DNA of 64,000 bases from Chelonoidis abingdonii. Lineage: Eukaryota; Chordata; Testudines; Testudinidae. Of the stretch, positions 24,596-36,001 are shown one piece after another. Position numbers and translations under genes: made by a program. Under the pieces are notes generated by a model that made no database searches, was not told the origin of the DNA, and saw only the letters and a list, made by a program, of their open reading frames with translations. The stretch is from the NCBI RefSeq assembly GCF_003597395.2, contig NC_133777.1, forward strand, positions 57,919,560 to 57,983,559, given 5' to 3'. How positions within the stretch are numbered: the first letter of the stretch is position 1; each line of letters starts with the position of its first letter.

Positions 24596-25239
24596 TCATT
24601 GTAAAACATTTGCTTATAGGTACAATGAGTGAATAATAATATGCACATTTCCAACTAATAAACGCTTAGTAAACTAGTACAATGGGATGGGGTATAGTGG
24701 ATTTTCCATCTACTGCATTGGTTTGGATAAAATAAGAAATAACCTGAATCTCCTTTAGCTAACACAAACTAATTTGAACCAAACCCTTTACATATTTGAA
24801 ATATTGTATTTACTTTAGATATATCTATTTCAAGGGAATGGATAGCTTGTGCAGTTGATATAATTGTACAGTAATCAGGTAGACTTTCCACCTTGCTCTG
24901 AACAGAATGTACACGCTCTTCATTGTCCAGACATCATCTTTCCTGGGGTTCAACCTCATTGGTGAGAACTGAGGTAACAACTAAACACAGGCCATAACTT
25001 TTTCAGCTTGAATTGGAAAAGGGCCTTTGTGAAATGGATCCAGAGTCTAAAGAGAATTATGGGTAGAACTGAGTGCTCTTGAAAATCTGGTCCTTATTTA
25101 GGTGCCCAAATGGAAGGTGAGCTTCTTTTTGAAAATCTGGCCCTTAGTGACCAAATGGATTATCATAGTCGGTGTCGCTCATGACCCGGGATCCATGTGA
25201 ATTTTTCATACCTAGTAGCCCTGATTATTTTTAGTTTGC
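24596..25239. other. Mostly unassigned; short repeat phrase
   Basis: GAAAATCTGGTCCTTATTTA (about 25081) and GAAAATCTGGCCCTTAGTGA (about 25129) are two nearby copies of a phrase also seen in the palindromic repeat class at 26774. Confidence 0.45.
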
Positions 25240-25360
25240 AGTGGTGGTGTAACCATGATAGCCTCTGGATATTAGAGAGACGAGGTGGGTGAAGTGATAT
25301 CTTTATTGGAACAACTTCTGTTGATGGAAGAGACAAGCTTTGCAGAACTCTTCAGGTCTG
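25240..25360 (+). repeat. GGTGGGTGAGGTAATAT-type repeat
   Basis: CTGGATATTAGAGAGACGAG, then GTGGGTGAAGTGATATCTTT, ATTGGAACAACTTCTGTTG and GACAAGCTTTGCAGA, match the copy at 60010-60126. Its head resembles the GTAGCCGTGTTAGTCTGGAT head of the 61-kb palindrome, so the families are probably related. Confidence 0.65.
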
Positions 25361-26029
25361 ATGACTTTTAATCAGGATCTGAAAAACGCTCTCAGCTTGG
25401 GTTATTACTTCAGAAACCAGTCCCCAAGTCCTTCTCTCAGTAGCTGTCTTTTTAAAAAAGAAATATCACACCCTTCAGTTCTACCTAGCAGACTATGTTT
25501 TGACTTATTTTCAGGGGCTTCACAGTTAGAACATGATCCTTTTACCGTGTTCAATACAGTTTGCAGAGAATCTGCTTTTACAGCAAGTGACTGTTCTTCC
25601 TAGTTTTGAATTTTAACATTCACGTCCCCAAAGTGCTTGTCCACAGAAATAGTTTTTAGAAATGAAACATTTTTTAAATCCACAGATTGGCAGAAAAAAT
25701 ATTCCCTTCCCTTGCCACACTTCCAATAGTGTCTGCAGACACCTCATGTTTTACGGCTGTCCAACACCAGCCCCAGCTAGTATAAAACCACAGCAGGCTG
25801 ATTCTGTTTACATCAATGCAGATGCTGAGTTTCAAAACTGAATAAAATCTGGCTTAGTGGATTCTTGTTTTCTAATACAGAACAAATAGCATATTAGTGT
25901 TCACTAGGACAAGAAATACCAAGATTATCATAAATCCAGCTGCTATTTACAGGTGTACATAAACATACAGCCAAACTTAACCACAGGAAAAAAATTTAAA
26001 AGTTTTGCCTGTCTGGTAAGTGGTAACAT
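25361..26029. other. Unassigned sequence
   Basis: Nothing recognised. Confidence 0.45.
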
Positions 26030-26115
26030 CTGAACTGGTCCTGTTTAGCCATAGGCGTTTTATGAGTCACTTAGCCTCTGTCCGTCAGTTCCTCATCTGT
26101 AAAACATTGATAACA
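26030..26115 (+). repeat. MIR fragment, plus strand
   Basis: GAGTCACTTAGCCTCTGTCC, then GTTCCTCATCTGTAAAACAT and GATAACACTGG, is the MIR core (GTTACTTAACCTCTCTG..CAGTTTCCTCATCTGTAAAATGGGGATAA). Confidence 0.75.
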
Positions 26116-26773
26116 CTGGTGGTAGCAATGTCAGGAGAAATTTGGGAGGAGGAAGCAGGTTCAGGAGGAGCAGCAGCAGCTGCCAGAAGATGGGCAGATC
26201 CTTATAGGCCCCCGCAGTGACATTTGAAAAGAGAGCACAGATGGAAGAGAGGTCCTGGAGCAGCACCAGAGCTGGATGTTTCCTATGGATTAAAGGAGGC
26301 AGGCAGGCTGTGGTATAGCACTCTGACACCACGTTATTTTCATAAGTACCCAGATTTGAAGTACCAGTAGTGTGAAATCAGCCTATTTCCAGCTGAACAG
26401 AAACCAGTAAGCAATGAGTGAAGAAGTTCAGATAGGTTTGGATAAGGCTCCTCTAGCCTACTCCTGAACACTTGCTTATTGCTAATGATGACAAGTCTTT
26501 GATTTAGTCCTGGATCATTTGAACCAAATTCTGCAATTCTACCACTTCCTGGCAGGGTCATCATTTCAGAAAAATTCTGGGCGGGGTGGGGGGAGGTTTA
26601 ACGTTGTGTTGTCATATAGAACGTTATATCCTGCAAAATCTGGGGTGAGGGGGTGACAAAAAGTGGAAGACATAGTGGAGCATATATATCACACACCTAT
26701 ATGCCTCAGAGCAGTGCTGCACAATGACTCTATCCACAAAAATGTAAAGGGTTGTGTCTGAGGTTGGGATGGG
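26116..26773. other. Unassigned sequence
   Basis: A G-rich patch (GGGCGGGGTGGGGGGAGG, about 26579-26597). No other pattern. Confidence 0.45.
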
Positions 26774-26971
26774 GCAAAATATTGACCAAGATTTTCAGAA
26801 GTGATAAGTGATTTTTGGGTGCCTCGATTTTTGGATGCCCAACCTAGAACTCCTTAGAGGGGAAAGGGGATGCTCAGAAATTTCTCACAGCTAGGCCCTT
26901 AGGAAGGCTCAAGATGGGTACCCAAAAACTGAGGCACCCAAAATCACGGCTTACATTTGAAAACCTTGGCT
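26774..26971. repeat. Palindromic interspersed repeat, about 200 bp
   Basis: The arms are inverted. The left reads CCAAGATTTTCAGAAGTGAT, AAGTGATTTTTGGGTGCCTC. The right, reverse-complemented, reads CCAAGGTTTTCAAATGTAAG, CCGTGATTTTGGGTGCCTCA. The centre contains the GGATGCCCAACC and GGGTACCC inner arms. Similar inverted repeats are widespread in amniotes, and I cannot give the family name. Confidence 0.65.
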
Positions 26972-27504
26972 AGATTATCTGAGTGTGCAGAGCTACTGGC
27001 CTAAACCCCAAAATGGTGACGGATGGACAGTAAAAATAGATTCTATCAGAATGTAGTGGTGGCTGCTTTGATAATCTGCATTGTAGGATGATTCTGTCCC
27101 TGGCCCCTAGTGGTATTCACTGTGCAAGGCCCACTTACTGTGGATCTGCATGGGGGTCCAGAATTTGGACCAGTCTGAGGTCATTGGTCTGAATAGGTTT
27201 TGCAGGATTGGACCTCATTTGTTCTGATAAATTGGGAGTTTCTGTCTATATTCATGGAAACTTTATTCTTTCAACTCTTCCTGAGTTTAATATCAATGCA
27301 TGTTCATGGATGGCTTGGGGATGCTGATGAAACATGGTTTGACGCTATGCACTTCAGAATCTTTGTTTAACAAGCTCGGTTTGGCACTGTGTAATTTTTC
27401 CCATAAATTTCCCTTTATTAGCTCTTACCACTGTACGCTGATGTAATCTGACTTGTTAATATCTTTTTAACAAAAGCATGTGTGTTTTTTTTATTTTCCT
27501 CTAG
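26972..27504. other. Unassigned, ending in a polypyrimidine tract
   Basis: The last 24 bases are T-rich and end TTCCTCTAG, resembling a 3' splice site (see the next entry). Confidence 0.4.
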
Positions 27505-27576
27505 CAAATTGAGATTGCCACAACAGCAGCAGAGAATCTACAGCAATCACATTTACTTAGCTTATTATGTATTTGA
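27505..27576 (+). other. Speculative terminal exon (23 codons and stop)
   Basis: A strong acceptor-like signal (GTTTTTTTTATTTTCCTCTAG) is followed directly by a frame that begins QIEIATTAAENLQQS and stops at 27574-27576. AATAAA occurs downstream at 27627-27632 and 28040-28045. No repeat family covers this stretch, so it could be the end of a gene. Against it, the frame is only 23 codons, the residues match nothing I recognise, and acceptor-like tracts occur often by chance in 64 kb. Confidence 0.15.
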
Positions 27577-29981
27577 GTAGGAACACCCCTCTGAGAGAGA
27601 ACCATGCACAACTGTATGCTTCAGTCAATAAACTCTTTACCTCAGTGAGAAACGTGTCAATAATACCTGTGGAGGTTATTAAAAAAAATTCAGAATCTCA
27701 CTGTATTAATGTGCTAAAATTTATACAATTTGTTGTCTCATTTAAAAGAACTCTGGAGATGCAAACATAATTGTGCATCTTCCATCCATCATGTACTATT
27801 ATTGATCCATGTTATTTGTCAGCATTAATAATTCGCTAATAGAATTTGAATGATGAAGAAAAAAGTTGGTTGACATTCATAACACAACATTAAATGGGGA
27901 AAATTTCCTCTTTTATATGAATGTATTTTATAATGGTGTCAATTTTTCATTTACTTTTTAAGATAAGTAAAAGCCTTGTTTCAGTGTTAGAATAAACCTA
28001 TGCAACATTTATATCTCAGATATTCATTTTTGTACTGGAAATAAATATATTTTTCTACTATCAAAATGTTTTGACACTTGTAAAGTGATCTATTTCAATG
28101 AACGGTAATAGGAGGTGATGGCTTAGGGGCGTGAACATCAACTTTGAAATATCAATGTGCCTTGGAATTTCAGCTTTAAATCCCAGAAGGGCTGCCTGAA
28201 CTCTGTGTCTCTTGGGTGCTAAATGAAGTTCTCTGAAGTTTACTGTGTGTGGATCTTTTGGATGAGATCTTCCTGCCCAAAATGTCTTCCACTCTGTGTG
28301 GCCATGAAAGATCCTATGTCACAATTTGGAATTTTGTTTGCTAAAAGGCAAATTTTTCAAAGTGTTTTTTCAAGTTTTCATTGATTTTTAAAATCCTGCT
28401 GTAGTGAAACGAGCCCATGGTGTCAAGTGACAGCTCAGCTGTTCTGTACTCGAAATGGCTATGCGGCTGTTCTGATAGTTCAATAATGCTCGTGATAATG
28501 AATTTAAGAATTATAACTCTTTGATGTAGTACTGTTACATTTAGAAGATAATGCTAGCTTAAAAATATTTTATATTTTGGCTTATAGTTGCAATGTGACA
28601 GGCTGGACTTAGACATGGTGTAAAATGAGTAACTCTGTTGCATGCACATGAGAACACTAACCTTTTAAATAGCCTTTCTCCCAATCCTTCAACAGGTCAA
28701 CTAAATGTATAAATTATAACTGGCTCTATTTTCTGTATTGATTCTTCAGACATACATATTTGTATCTACTGGGTCAAATTCTGCTCTCACTTACAAGGAT
28801 GTGACCCCCCGAAGAAGTGAAAGAGAAGTTCTAGCCATGTAACTGAGAACAAAACTTTCTCCTGTATAATTTAAAATACAATTATTTTAATTGTACAGTA
28901 TTTTCATTTATATGTTTAATGGAAAAAATAGATCAAATTATGAACTTAGTTTCTTAGGGCTACATTGTCCCTCCTACAGAAAAACCCATGGAGATGGCCA
29001 GGAAGAGGAAACTGTAAATTTCATCTAACTGATTCATCCCCAGATTATGTTCAGGGAGGTGAGAAGGGCTGGGTCTTTCCCTCCATTTGGGCTGAGCCTG
29101 TTTCCCAAGATGCAATATGCCCCTCTGATTTCCTGGCTGTATGACTTCAATGGGCTTCTCCACCTGCTGCAGTGCTGCTTTTTCTGGAACCTGCCCCACT
29201 TTCTAGGGGTTTCACAGCATGCAGGGCTCCATACACAAGCCAACACAGCCTGATGTTCATTTTTTCCCCTGAAAGATTCTCTTCTTTTGTTTGTATCCTG
29301 ATCCCCTTGCCTTGCTCCCTCTCTGCACCCAGATCCCTTTACTGTGAGGACAGCTCAATATAAATTGGGAAGGAAGGAAGATAGTGCAGCAGGGATACAA
29401 GATCACTCCTTCCATGGAGAAAGAGATGGAAGGGCTCTGCAGTGGGGTAAGATAACTTCATTGTCCCATAAGCCCTATGCACCTCACCTGCATAAAGCCC
29501 AATAACATAGACTTCATGTGGATGAAGTGAATTTTGCCCAACGTGCAGGTCTGGCAGTGGAAAGGGTTTTTCCAAACCCATGTTCAGTGGTCAGTAAGTA
29601 GCTAGACTCATTGCTGGGGCTAGATTTAAGTATGTAGAGCTGGTTTTAAAATGGCTTGTTTGTTGTACCCCCTGCAAAGACCCTCTCCACATATTATCCT
29701 AAATGAGGCTAACATTTATGTTCATGCTGGGAAACCAGCAGATGAGCCATAAGATTGTTTCATGATGGATTACCCCAGACAATGTATTTTTCAAAATGTT
29801 TTATGTTGTACATAGACTAAAGATCCATCCAGTGCTGGACCCTCCAAGTCATGTTTACTGTCACCAAAAGGTTAGGATCCCAAATAACACGGTAGGGAGC
29901 TTAGCCTTCAAGGCCTGTGTCACACCTGCTTTTCTGCTCCAATGTGATACGTTGGTTCAAGCCATTTGTTCTCTTAGGGGC
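27577..29981. other. Unassigned AT-rich sequence
   Basis: A weakly repeat-like phrase, GGATGAGATCTTCC with CTGTGTGGCCATGAAAGATC (28259-28315), resembles a widespread vertebrate SINE tail (GGATGAGACGTTAAACC..GTGGTCATTAAAGATCC), but it is too short to call. Overlapping frames at 28960-29363 lack domains. Confidence 0.4.
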
Positions 29982-30500
29982 TGTGACGTTATACTCCATA
30001 TGTTTTATGGAAATATGCTAATGAGTGTGACTGGAATATGCTTTATGCAAAGAATCTCTTGTAAGGTATCATTACAAAGCTTATAATCTACTGAGTATGT
30101 TCATCCTATTTGTAGAATGTATCAGGCTTGTATCTGAAGCTAGAAATATGAAGTATTACTCTGAAGTCCTATTGTAACTATGCAAAGTGTGGGCCATTAA
30201 TGGTGGCTTGGAATCTTGATGGCTCCCATTAACTAAGACAATTGGTTGTAAATGGCATTGTTTACTTGTAAGCCTTCCTGTATAGGTGGGTGCCAGCCAG
30301 TGAGTAATGAAGTCTCACAGGACATGTGAACATATCAGATGATACTGGAATCCATACTTAAACCTGGTGCTTTTCCATTTAGAAGGAAGGATGGGAACCC
30401 AAAGAGAAACAAAGGATTCCCACTTTGTGCCAAAGATATAAGGGGGTTGAACAGAACAAAGGGAGCTACAGTCATGAGAAAACCCCTAGTTACCACCTGA

Positions 30501-30625
30501 TAGGGTGACCAGATGGCCCGATTTTATAGGGACAGTCCCGATATTTCAGGCTTTTTTCTTATATAGGCTCTTATTACCCGCCACCCTCTGTCACAATTTT
30601 TCACACTTGCTGTCTGGTCACTCTG
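30501..30625. mobile_element. 125-bp hAT-type MITE nested in the LTR
   Basis: A perfect 8-bp duplication, CCACCTGA, lies at 30493-30500 and 30626-30633. The termini are TAGGGTGACCAGA and, reverse-complemented from the right, CAGAGTGACCAGA (11 of 13). The interior CCCGATTTTATAGGGACAGT, CCCGATATTTCAGG and TCTTATATAGGCTCTTATTA I recognise as a common sauropsid miniature element. Removing it and one duplication copy restores continuous LTR sequence. Confidence 0.9.
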
Positions 30626-30745
30626 CCACCTGAGCTGGAACTAACAAGAACTGTACCAGGGGAAAGGATTGGACCCAGACTAAGAAGGATTCTAGTCTGT
30701 GAAAGAAGCTTATTGGAACATCTCTGGGGTATTTTTTTTTTTTTC

Positions 30746-30836
30746 ATGGAATATCAGGGTTGGAAGGGACCTCAGGAGATCATCTTGTCCAACACCTTGC
30801 TCAAAGCAGGACCAATCCCCAACTAAATCATCTGGC
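30746..30836 (-). mobile_element. CR1 3' UTR fragment, minus strand
   Basis: GAATATCAGGGTTGGAAGGG, ACCTCAGGAGATCATCTTGT, CCAACACCTTGCTCAAAGCA and GGACCAATCCCCAACTAAAT are the reverse of the CR1 3' UTR. The same text appears, in the opposite sense, at 250-344. Beyond CTAAATCATC the CR1 match ends abruptly. Confidence 0.85.
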
Positions 30837-30899
30837 AATCATCATTTGGGCAACTGTGGTGCTAGTGTCCTACTTACTCCTATGGGAGCCAGTTGACTG

Positions 30900-31520
30900 G
30901 TGTGGGGGGTGCGGGAGGGTGAACCATGGAGATTGGACTAGGAGCTGAGGGGAAGTAGAAGATTGGGACCAGATGGACAAGGTGACTGTGACAAGGAACC
31001 ATTGGGAATGGAAGGCGGGGGAAGAGAGACAGATCTGATAAGGTGCTAGGGCTCAGTGGGAGAACTGGGATTGACTGAGCAAAGAGACTGGGACATGGAG
31101 CCAGAGAGGGGGAGACTAGAGTAGGGAGCAGGTAAAAGGATTTGATTGAGATTGCATAGGCAGCTCGGGGAGGGAGACTAGGACTGGGAGATAGTAGGGG
31201 AGAAGGGGAAAGACAGATTGGACAAGGAGATGGGAGAGAAACACTGGGACTGGTAGGGAAGGAACTGGGATTGGCTGCACAAGAAGACTGGGACTAGGTG
31301 TGGGGAGAGGAAGACAATGGGAGTTGTGGGGGAGGTAGATTGGGACTTGGAAACTGGCCTGGACTGTGAGACTAGGCCTGACTGGACAAGAGGAAATGGG
31401 CTGGAATGAGAAGCCTGAGGAGTGGAGTCTGGACCTGGGATGAAGAGCCAGGGGTGAGAAAGAGAGAGGAATTAGGACAAGGAAAGCTTGGTGGAAATGA
31501 GGCAGAAGGGTTCAAGCTTG
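30900..31520 (+). repeat. Purine-rich degenerate minisatellite
   Basis: The plus strand is about three-quarters A and G over 600 bases and repeats loose versions of GACTGGGACTGG, GACTAGGACTGGGAG, GGAACTGGGATTG and GGACAAGG. Unit length is irregular (about 30-60). Short open frames on the minus strand reflect the composition. Confidence 0.6.
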
Positions 31521-32575
31521 CAAGGAACAGAGAGAAGAATCTTTGTCTACTAGAATACATTTACTTCCAGATCTGGGAATGGAACCCAAGATTCCCAAAT
31601 CTCTCTGTTCCTCTGCTGTCAGCAAATATCTATGGGACCCACTTGCAAAATGTGTCTTCCCCCTTGAGACTGGTCCACATAGAAGATGACAACCTACTAA
31701 TGTTATCAGATACTGCATTAGCTCAAATTGCGGAGGCATGTGTAGTGGTTCTGGAAGTTCCAACTCTGTTAAAGAATCATGTGGATGTGAATATGATGCC
31801 ATATTATGGATTTTTTTCTTTCTTTCTTTTTTTTTAAATGCAGGAAATTACACACAGAGGAACACACAAATTATTAAGACTGCAAAGAAGTAAAGCACTC
31901 AACATTCAGAAATGTCAGAATTAACATTGTCTTTACAACCTAAATTTCCCCTTTGTGCATATACTCCTTCGCACATATACATTAAACTACAGCCCTCAAC
32001 TGCATGATCACATGCTACCTTTTCCCCCACAAGACCCTGCCTCATTCAGTGCACACAATGTAAGATTTACCTGTAATCAGTTTCTTAAATGTATGAGGCT
32101 TAGACTTATGTGTTTTTGTTTCATTTTGCTTGGTAACTTACTTTGTTCTCTCTGTTATTACTTAAAACCACTTAAATCCTACCTTTATACTTAATAAAAT
32201 CACTTTTGTTTATTAACAAACCCAGAATAAGTGATTAATACATGGGGGAGCAAACAGAGAGATATCAGCACAGCTATCAGTGTTATAGAGGGTGGACAAT
32301 TTATGAGTTTACTGTGGATTTATTTGGGGTTTAGGTCCCACTGGGAGCTGGGTGTCTGGGTGCTGGAGAGAGGTGACCTGCTAAGCAGTTTTTGGTGAAA
32401 GTCTGCAGCTTTGGGGCATGGACCAGACTTGAGTCTGTGTTGCAGCAGGCTACCATGTCTGGCTCAACAAGGCAGGGTCCTGGAGTCCCAAACTGACAGA
32501 GAAAACAGACTCAGAGGTAATTACAGCATGTCAGGTGACAGTCCCCACAGGGTCTCTGTGACCGAACCCGTCACA

Positions 32576-33360
32576 GGGGCGTTAGTGGATTTTTCACTAT
32601 TATAATTCTAATATTTATTTTTCTTGGTACTGCAGTACTCTTCTTGCTCTTTATGTTATAAGGCTTTGTTTTGAGGCCAGTAATGATGGTCTGAAATAAA
32701 CCAAAGGTCTTAAATCATTCAGGACAGTAGAATAATCATTTTTCCACAGAAACAGCCTTGTTTTTCCTGAGGGTTTTTTGTTTTGCTTTTTGTGCTTTAC
32801 TAATGTTTTATCGATCTAAATCTTTTGTCTTTCAGTGATTTCAGTTCATGATGTTTGTGATATCTAAGAATGCATAACAGTAAAATACAGTAGCTGGTAT
32901 TTTGATGTATCCCCAGTTATGTGAAAAAATACTGTCCCAGTGGGATCTTTGGCTTATTAACTATACATACACTTTTGAAACTAGACCCATACTATTTCAA
33001 TCTGTCACAATGCTTTTGGGAGAGACTTAGCAGGAAACTCACAGTAAATCATTAATAACTAAAAAGAACATTGTGCGTTATGCAGTATTCAAAGCACATG
33101 AATTCTGTAAAATAAACAAAGGGAAGAAAATGAGCTTAAAAATCCATCACGAACATGACTTCTGTATGGGACCGCCTTTCACCTGAAGCTTTCAAAGCTC
33201 TTTCAGATTTAGTGGATCATTTTGTAGAGCTGCCAGCTAATGGTACTATTTGTACGGATGCTGAATGCTGTATAAATGTACAATAAACACCCAACATATA
33301 TTTAGGGGTAAAAAGTGCACATCTTATTACTGTGATTTACAGTTATTAATCTTTTCATCA
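32576..33360. other. Unassigned AT-rich sequence
   Basis: Follows the LTR target duplication. Nothing further recognised. Confidence 0.45.
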
Positions 33361-33522
33361 GCCTTAGGTCATGATCCATCTCCAACTGGAGTCAATGGAA
33401 GGTGGATGGGGCCATTATGTCTCCAGTACATCAGGGCAATTAAGCACATGCTTAAATTCCATTGAGGTCTCAAGCACACATGTAAGTGTTATGTTTTTGT
33501 TTGCTGAATTGGGCCTTTAATC
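33361..33522. repeat. Reptile interspersed repeat fragment (CACATGCTTAA type)
   Basis: GGGCAATTAAGCACATGCTT with AAATTCCATTGAGG, CAAGCACACATGTAAGTG and TTTGCTGAATTGGGCCT recurs in diverged form at 55210-55290 and, inverted, at 59690-59815. Confidence 0.5.
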
Positions 33523-34779
33523 TGCCTTCTAAATCAGAAAGATATTTTGGGGAAATAGCTGTAATATTTTAGATGATATTTGTATACTTTTCCTAGGACT
33601 AATTTCTGTGAAGGGGAAGAGTGAAGGAAATAGGAAGGGAGTCCCTCTTTTGTTCCGTACAGTAACTTCTTTTGGGGTGACAGTGGAGTTATTCTCTGAA
33701 CATGTGCATAACTCTCTTTGAGTTACCCAGGGTAATGACTCTGTCCCTAATAAATGACAACAGAGTTAAGAAAATACAGAACTGCTGAGAATCTGAGAAA
33801 AATACTTTTTTCCCTTTGAAAAATAAAGCAGTATTTTTCCCAGTTTAATACAAAGTTATGGCAGAGGAATAAAGAGGAGGAAAGGTACATTTGTTGAATA
33901 GGTGTGTGTTTTTTTTTTGTTTTGTTTTTTGTGTGTGTTTTTTTAGCATATATCAGTGTATTTTCTCTCCTAGAAGTTAATACAGTTGAGACTAGTTGTC
34001 TTACAGATGAGTTATCTGTTCATAAAAGTGAATGCACCTCAGGGAATTTAATAATAAAAAAAAATAATACATCGTGCTTTCATAGCTTGGGTGCCATCTA
34101 AACTGCTCATTCACTCGCTCGGCCGCCCACCCACTCACTCAGTATAAATCTAGCAGTGAATTTACAACATCTTCCTGTATTTTTGACACTAGCAGTTCTG
34201 ATTATTAGCAAAGGATGGTTCTGCGCTAACAAAGAGAGTTATTTATTCACTGCCAGTCTTTGGTAATTATCAATGTAGTATCATAAATAACTATGTCAAG
34301 GAAAGCTGATTTTCAAAAACAACAAATATTCCCCATTTGCCAATACAGCGATTAAACCCTTGTGTGGTAGGTATGTCTTCCCACAACAGCCCATGATGTA
34401 TTGCAGTACCACAAGCTGTTGTTTTCACTGGCAACAATCACAACTGCAGTATGATTATACCCATGGTGCGATCTCAAGATGGGAAGGAAATTAACTCATG
34501 TTATTACTATAGAAATCTAGGCCTTTTTCCTTTAATTGGATCTCCTGCTATGCTAATGATTTGTGTTGAAGTTTATTGGCAGGTAATATTTAATTTTCAA
34601 AGTCTGAGAAAGAAGATCATACCAGTCTGATAGGTGGTTTTTTCCTCCTGTTTGTATGAATAGTTTGCTTGGGCTGTATGACCTTGAATCAACAAGGTTA
34701 CTTTGTTATAGGAATAGTTTTAACCCTCTTTTCACACTGCCACATCCTGGAGGCCAAGAGAGGGAGAATATTTACAACT
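33523..34779. other. Unassigned sequence with low-complexity patches
   Basis: A T/G-rich run at about 33902-33946 and a CACTC/CCACC-rich patch at about 34106-34140. No coding signal. Confidence 0.45.
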
Positions 34780-35196
34780 AGAGCTGGCTGAAAATTTTCC
34801 AACAGAACAATTTTCCATCCGGAATAAGCTGATTCTGTAGGATCTAAATGTTCTGTGAGAATATGTCAATTCTGTCAAAAGTTTTGATGGACCCAGGCAG
34901 GCTGGCTGGCCAATGGGTCAATCTGCCTGCTTGCCTGGTTTCCTACTAGCCCACCAGCCAGCTGTTGGGTGGCAGGCTGGCTAGCAGGTAACCAGGTAGG
35001 CTGCCTGGCTTGCCAGTTCGCCAGCTGCTCTGCTAGTGAAGAGGTGTGTTCACTAGGTACTTTGCTGGTGAGTGGGTGGCTGGGTGGGCGGGCAGGCCAG
35101 CAAAAGAGAGTGTTTCATTTTTGAATTATGTAGAATAAAATGCTGGCAACCCAGAATTTCCCATAAAACAGCAATTTCTTCTTCCATCTAACTCTA
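34780..35196. repeat. Repeat with GGCTGGCT low-complexity core
   Basis: The outer parts (AACTAGAGCTGGCTGAAAAT at the left, CCCAGAATTTCCCATAAAAC at the right) resemble a recurrent turtle repeat beginning GAGCTGGTCGAAAA. The core (34885-35098) is built from GCTGGCTGG, GCCTGCTTGCC, GGCAGGCTGGCTAGCAGG and GGTGGCTGGGTGGGCGGG. It is a quasi-repeat of 4-base GGCT/TGCC steps with no fixed long unit. Confidence 0.55.
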
Positions 35197-35264
35197 CCCA
35201 GGACATATCTCATGATTTGATACAAACTCTTTGAACTGTCTTGTTGCCAGTGTGTGTACAGGTA

Positions 35265-35295
<31 letters not shown>

Positions 35296-36001
35296 CTGTG
35301 TACAAGTACACGTGTATGTATGCACAGTAAGTAAAAGAGCTTCTACAATACAATGGAGAGATCTGTCCCCTCTGTTGCATCATGTGAACTAAAGGAGTGA
35401 TTTTCAAAGGTGAAAAGTCCTTTTGACTTTGAATGGGAGTTGAGTACCTACTTGTCTTTTGCATCTTATTAAGTTGCCAAACAGTTTCTATTTAGTCATT
35501 GTGTTTCTTTATCCTTACACAAAAGCAGCTTTTGTAGGTTCTTTAATTATATTGTTTTCTGCTATTAAAACTAATGGTAAATGAAATGCATCTACAGATA
35601 GGGTCTTGTTTTCAGAATTTCCTCCTTTTGGGCTCTCACTTGTATGTGCACAAACAGCTATTTGCTATTGCAGCAAAAGCAGTTAAGAGACCATCTCCCC
35701 AGTTTGCACACTTCTGCATGTACAAAACAAGACTCCATTCTTATAACTGGATCTACATTGTAGATTTTTGTCCCTAGTTAGAGTGCCACCAAGATATACC
35801 CAAGATATACCCATTGAATTGAAATAGAAAGAGAAGGAAGAAAATGACAACAATGTCAATTTAAAAAAATCTCCAAAATACTTAGTATGCAACATACAGG
35901 TGTTCAAACTATATTGCATTCCAATTTTTTTGCACAGTGCTCATTTCCCTTGAACCACAGAAATACATTCTTATAAATGACTAACTTGTGTTGCTTTAGA
36001 G
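35197..36001. other. Unassigned sequence
   Basis: Contains the (AC)14 tract and otherwise nothing recognised. Confidence 0.45.
35268..35295 (+). repeat. (AC)14 microsatellite
   Basis: Fourteen uninterrupted AC units. They are flanked by ACAGGTACGT on the left and CTGTGTACAAGTACACGTG on the right. Confidence 0.98.

Larger units (their letters stand above)
30732..32062. mobile_element. Composite 1.3-kb insertion within the LTR
   Basis: The LTR sequence breaks after CATCTCTGGGGTA and resumes at AAGATTTACCTGTAATCAG, with GTA at both junctions. The insertion starts with a 14-base T run and a minus-strand CR1 3' UTR piece, continues with a purine-rich block, and ends with a segment reading CAGAATTAACATTGTC..CACAAGACCCTGCCTCATTC that I recognise only vaguely as a recurrent reptile repeat. 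It may be one minus-strand element or several successive insertions. Confidence 0.5.
29982..32575 (+). mobile_element. LTR of a retrovirus-like/LTR element, split by later insertions
   Basis: The ends are a perfect 7-bp inverted pair, TGTGACG at 29982 and CGTCACA at 32575. They are flanked by a perfect 5-bp target duplication, GGGGC (29977-29981 and 32576-32580). Landmarks fit an LTR in plus orientation: a TATA-like GATATAAGGGG (about 30435) and a poly-A signal AATAAA (32193-32198). Two insertions interrupt it, a 125-bp MITE (30501-30625) and a composite block (about 30732-32062). Removing them leaves about 1.1 kb, a usual solo-LTR size. No internal gag/pol/env sequence adjoins it, so it is a solo LTR left by recombination. 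Confidence 0.85.

Noticed and set aside
28259..28315. Fragment resembling a widespread vertebrate SINE tail
   Set aside because: Match is short and diverged. Mentioned only within the unassigned stretch.
35268..35295. Regular spacing suggestive of a CRISPR-like array
   Set aside because: It is a plain dinucleotide repeat. There are no unique spacers anywhere in the window.
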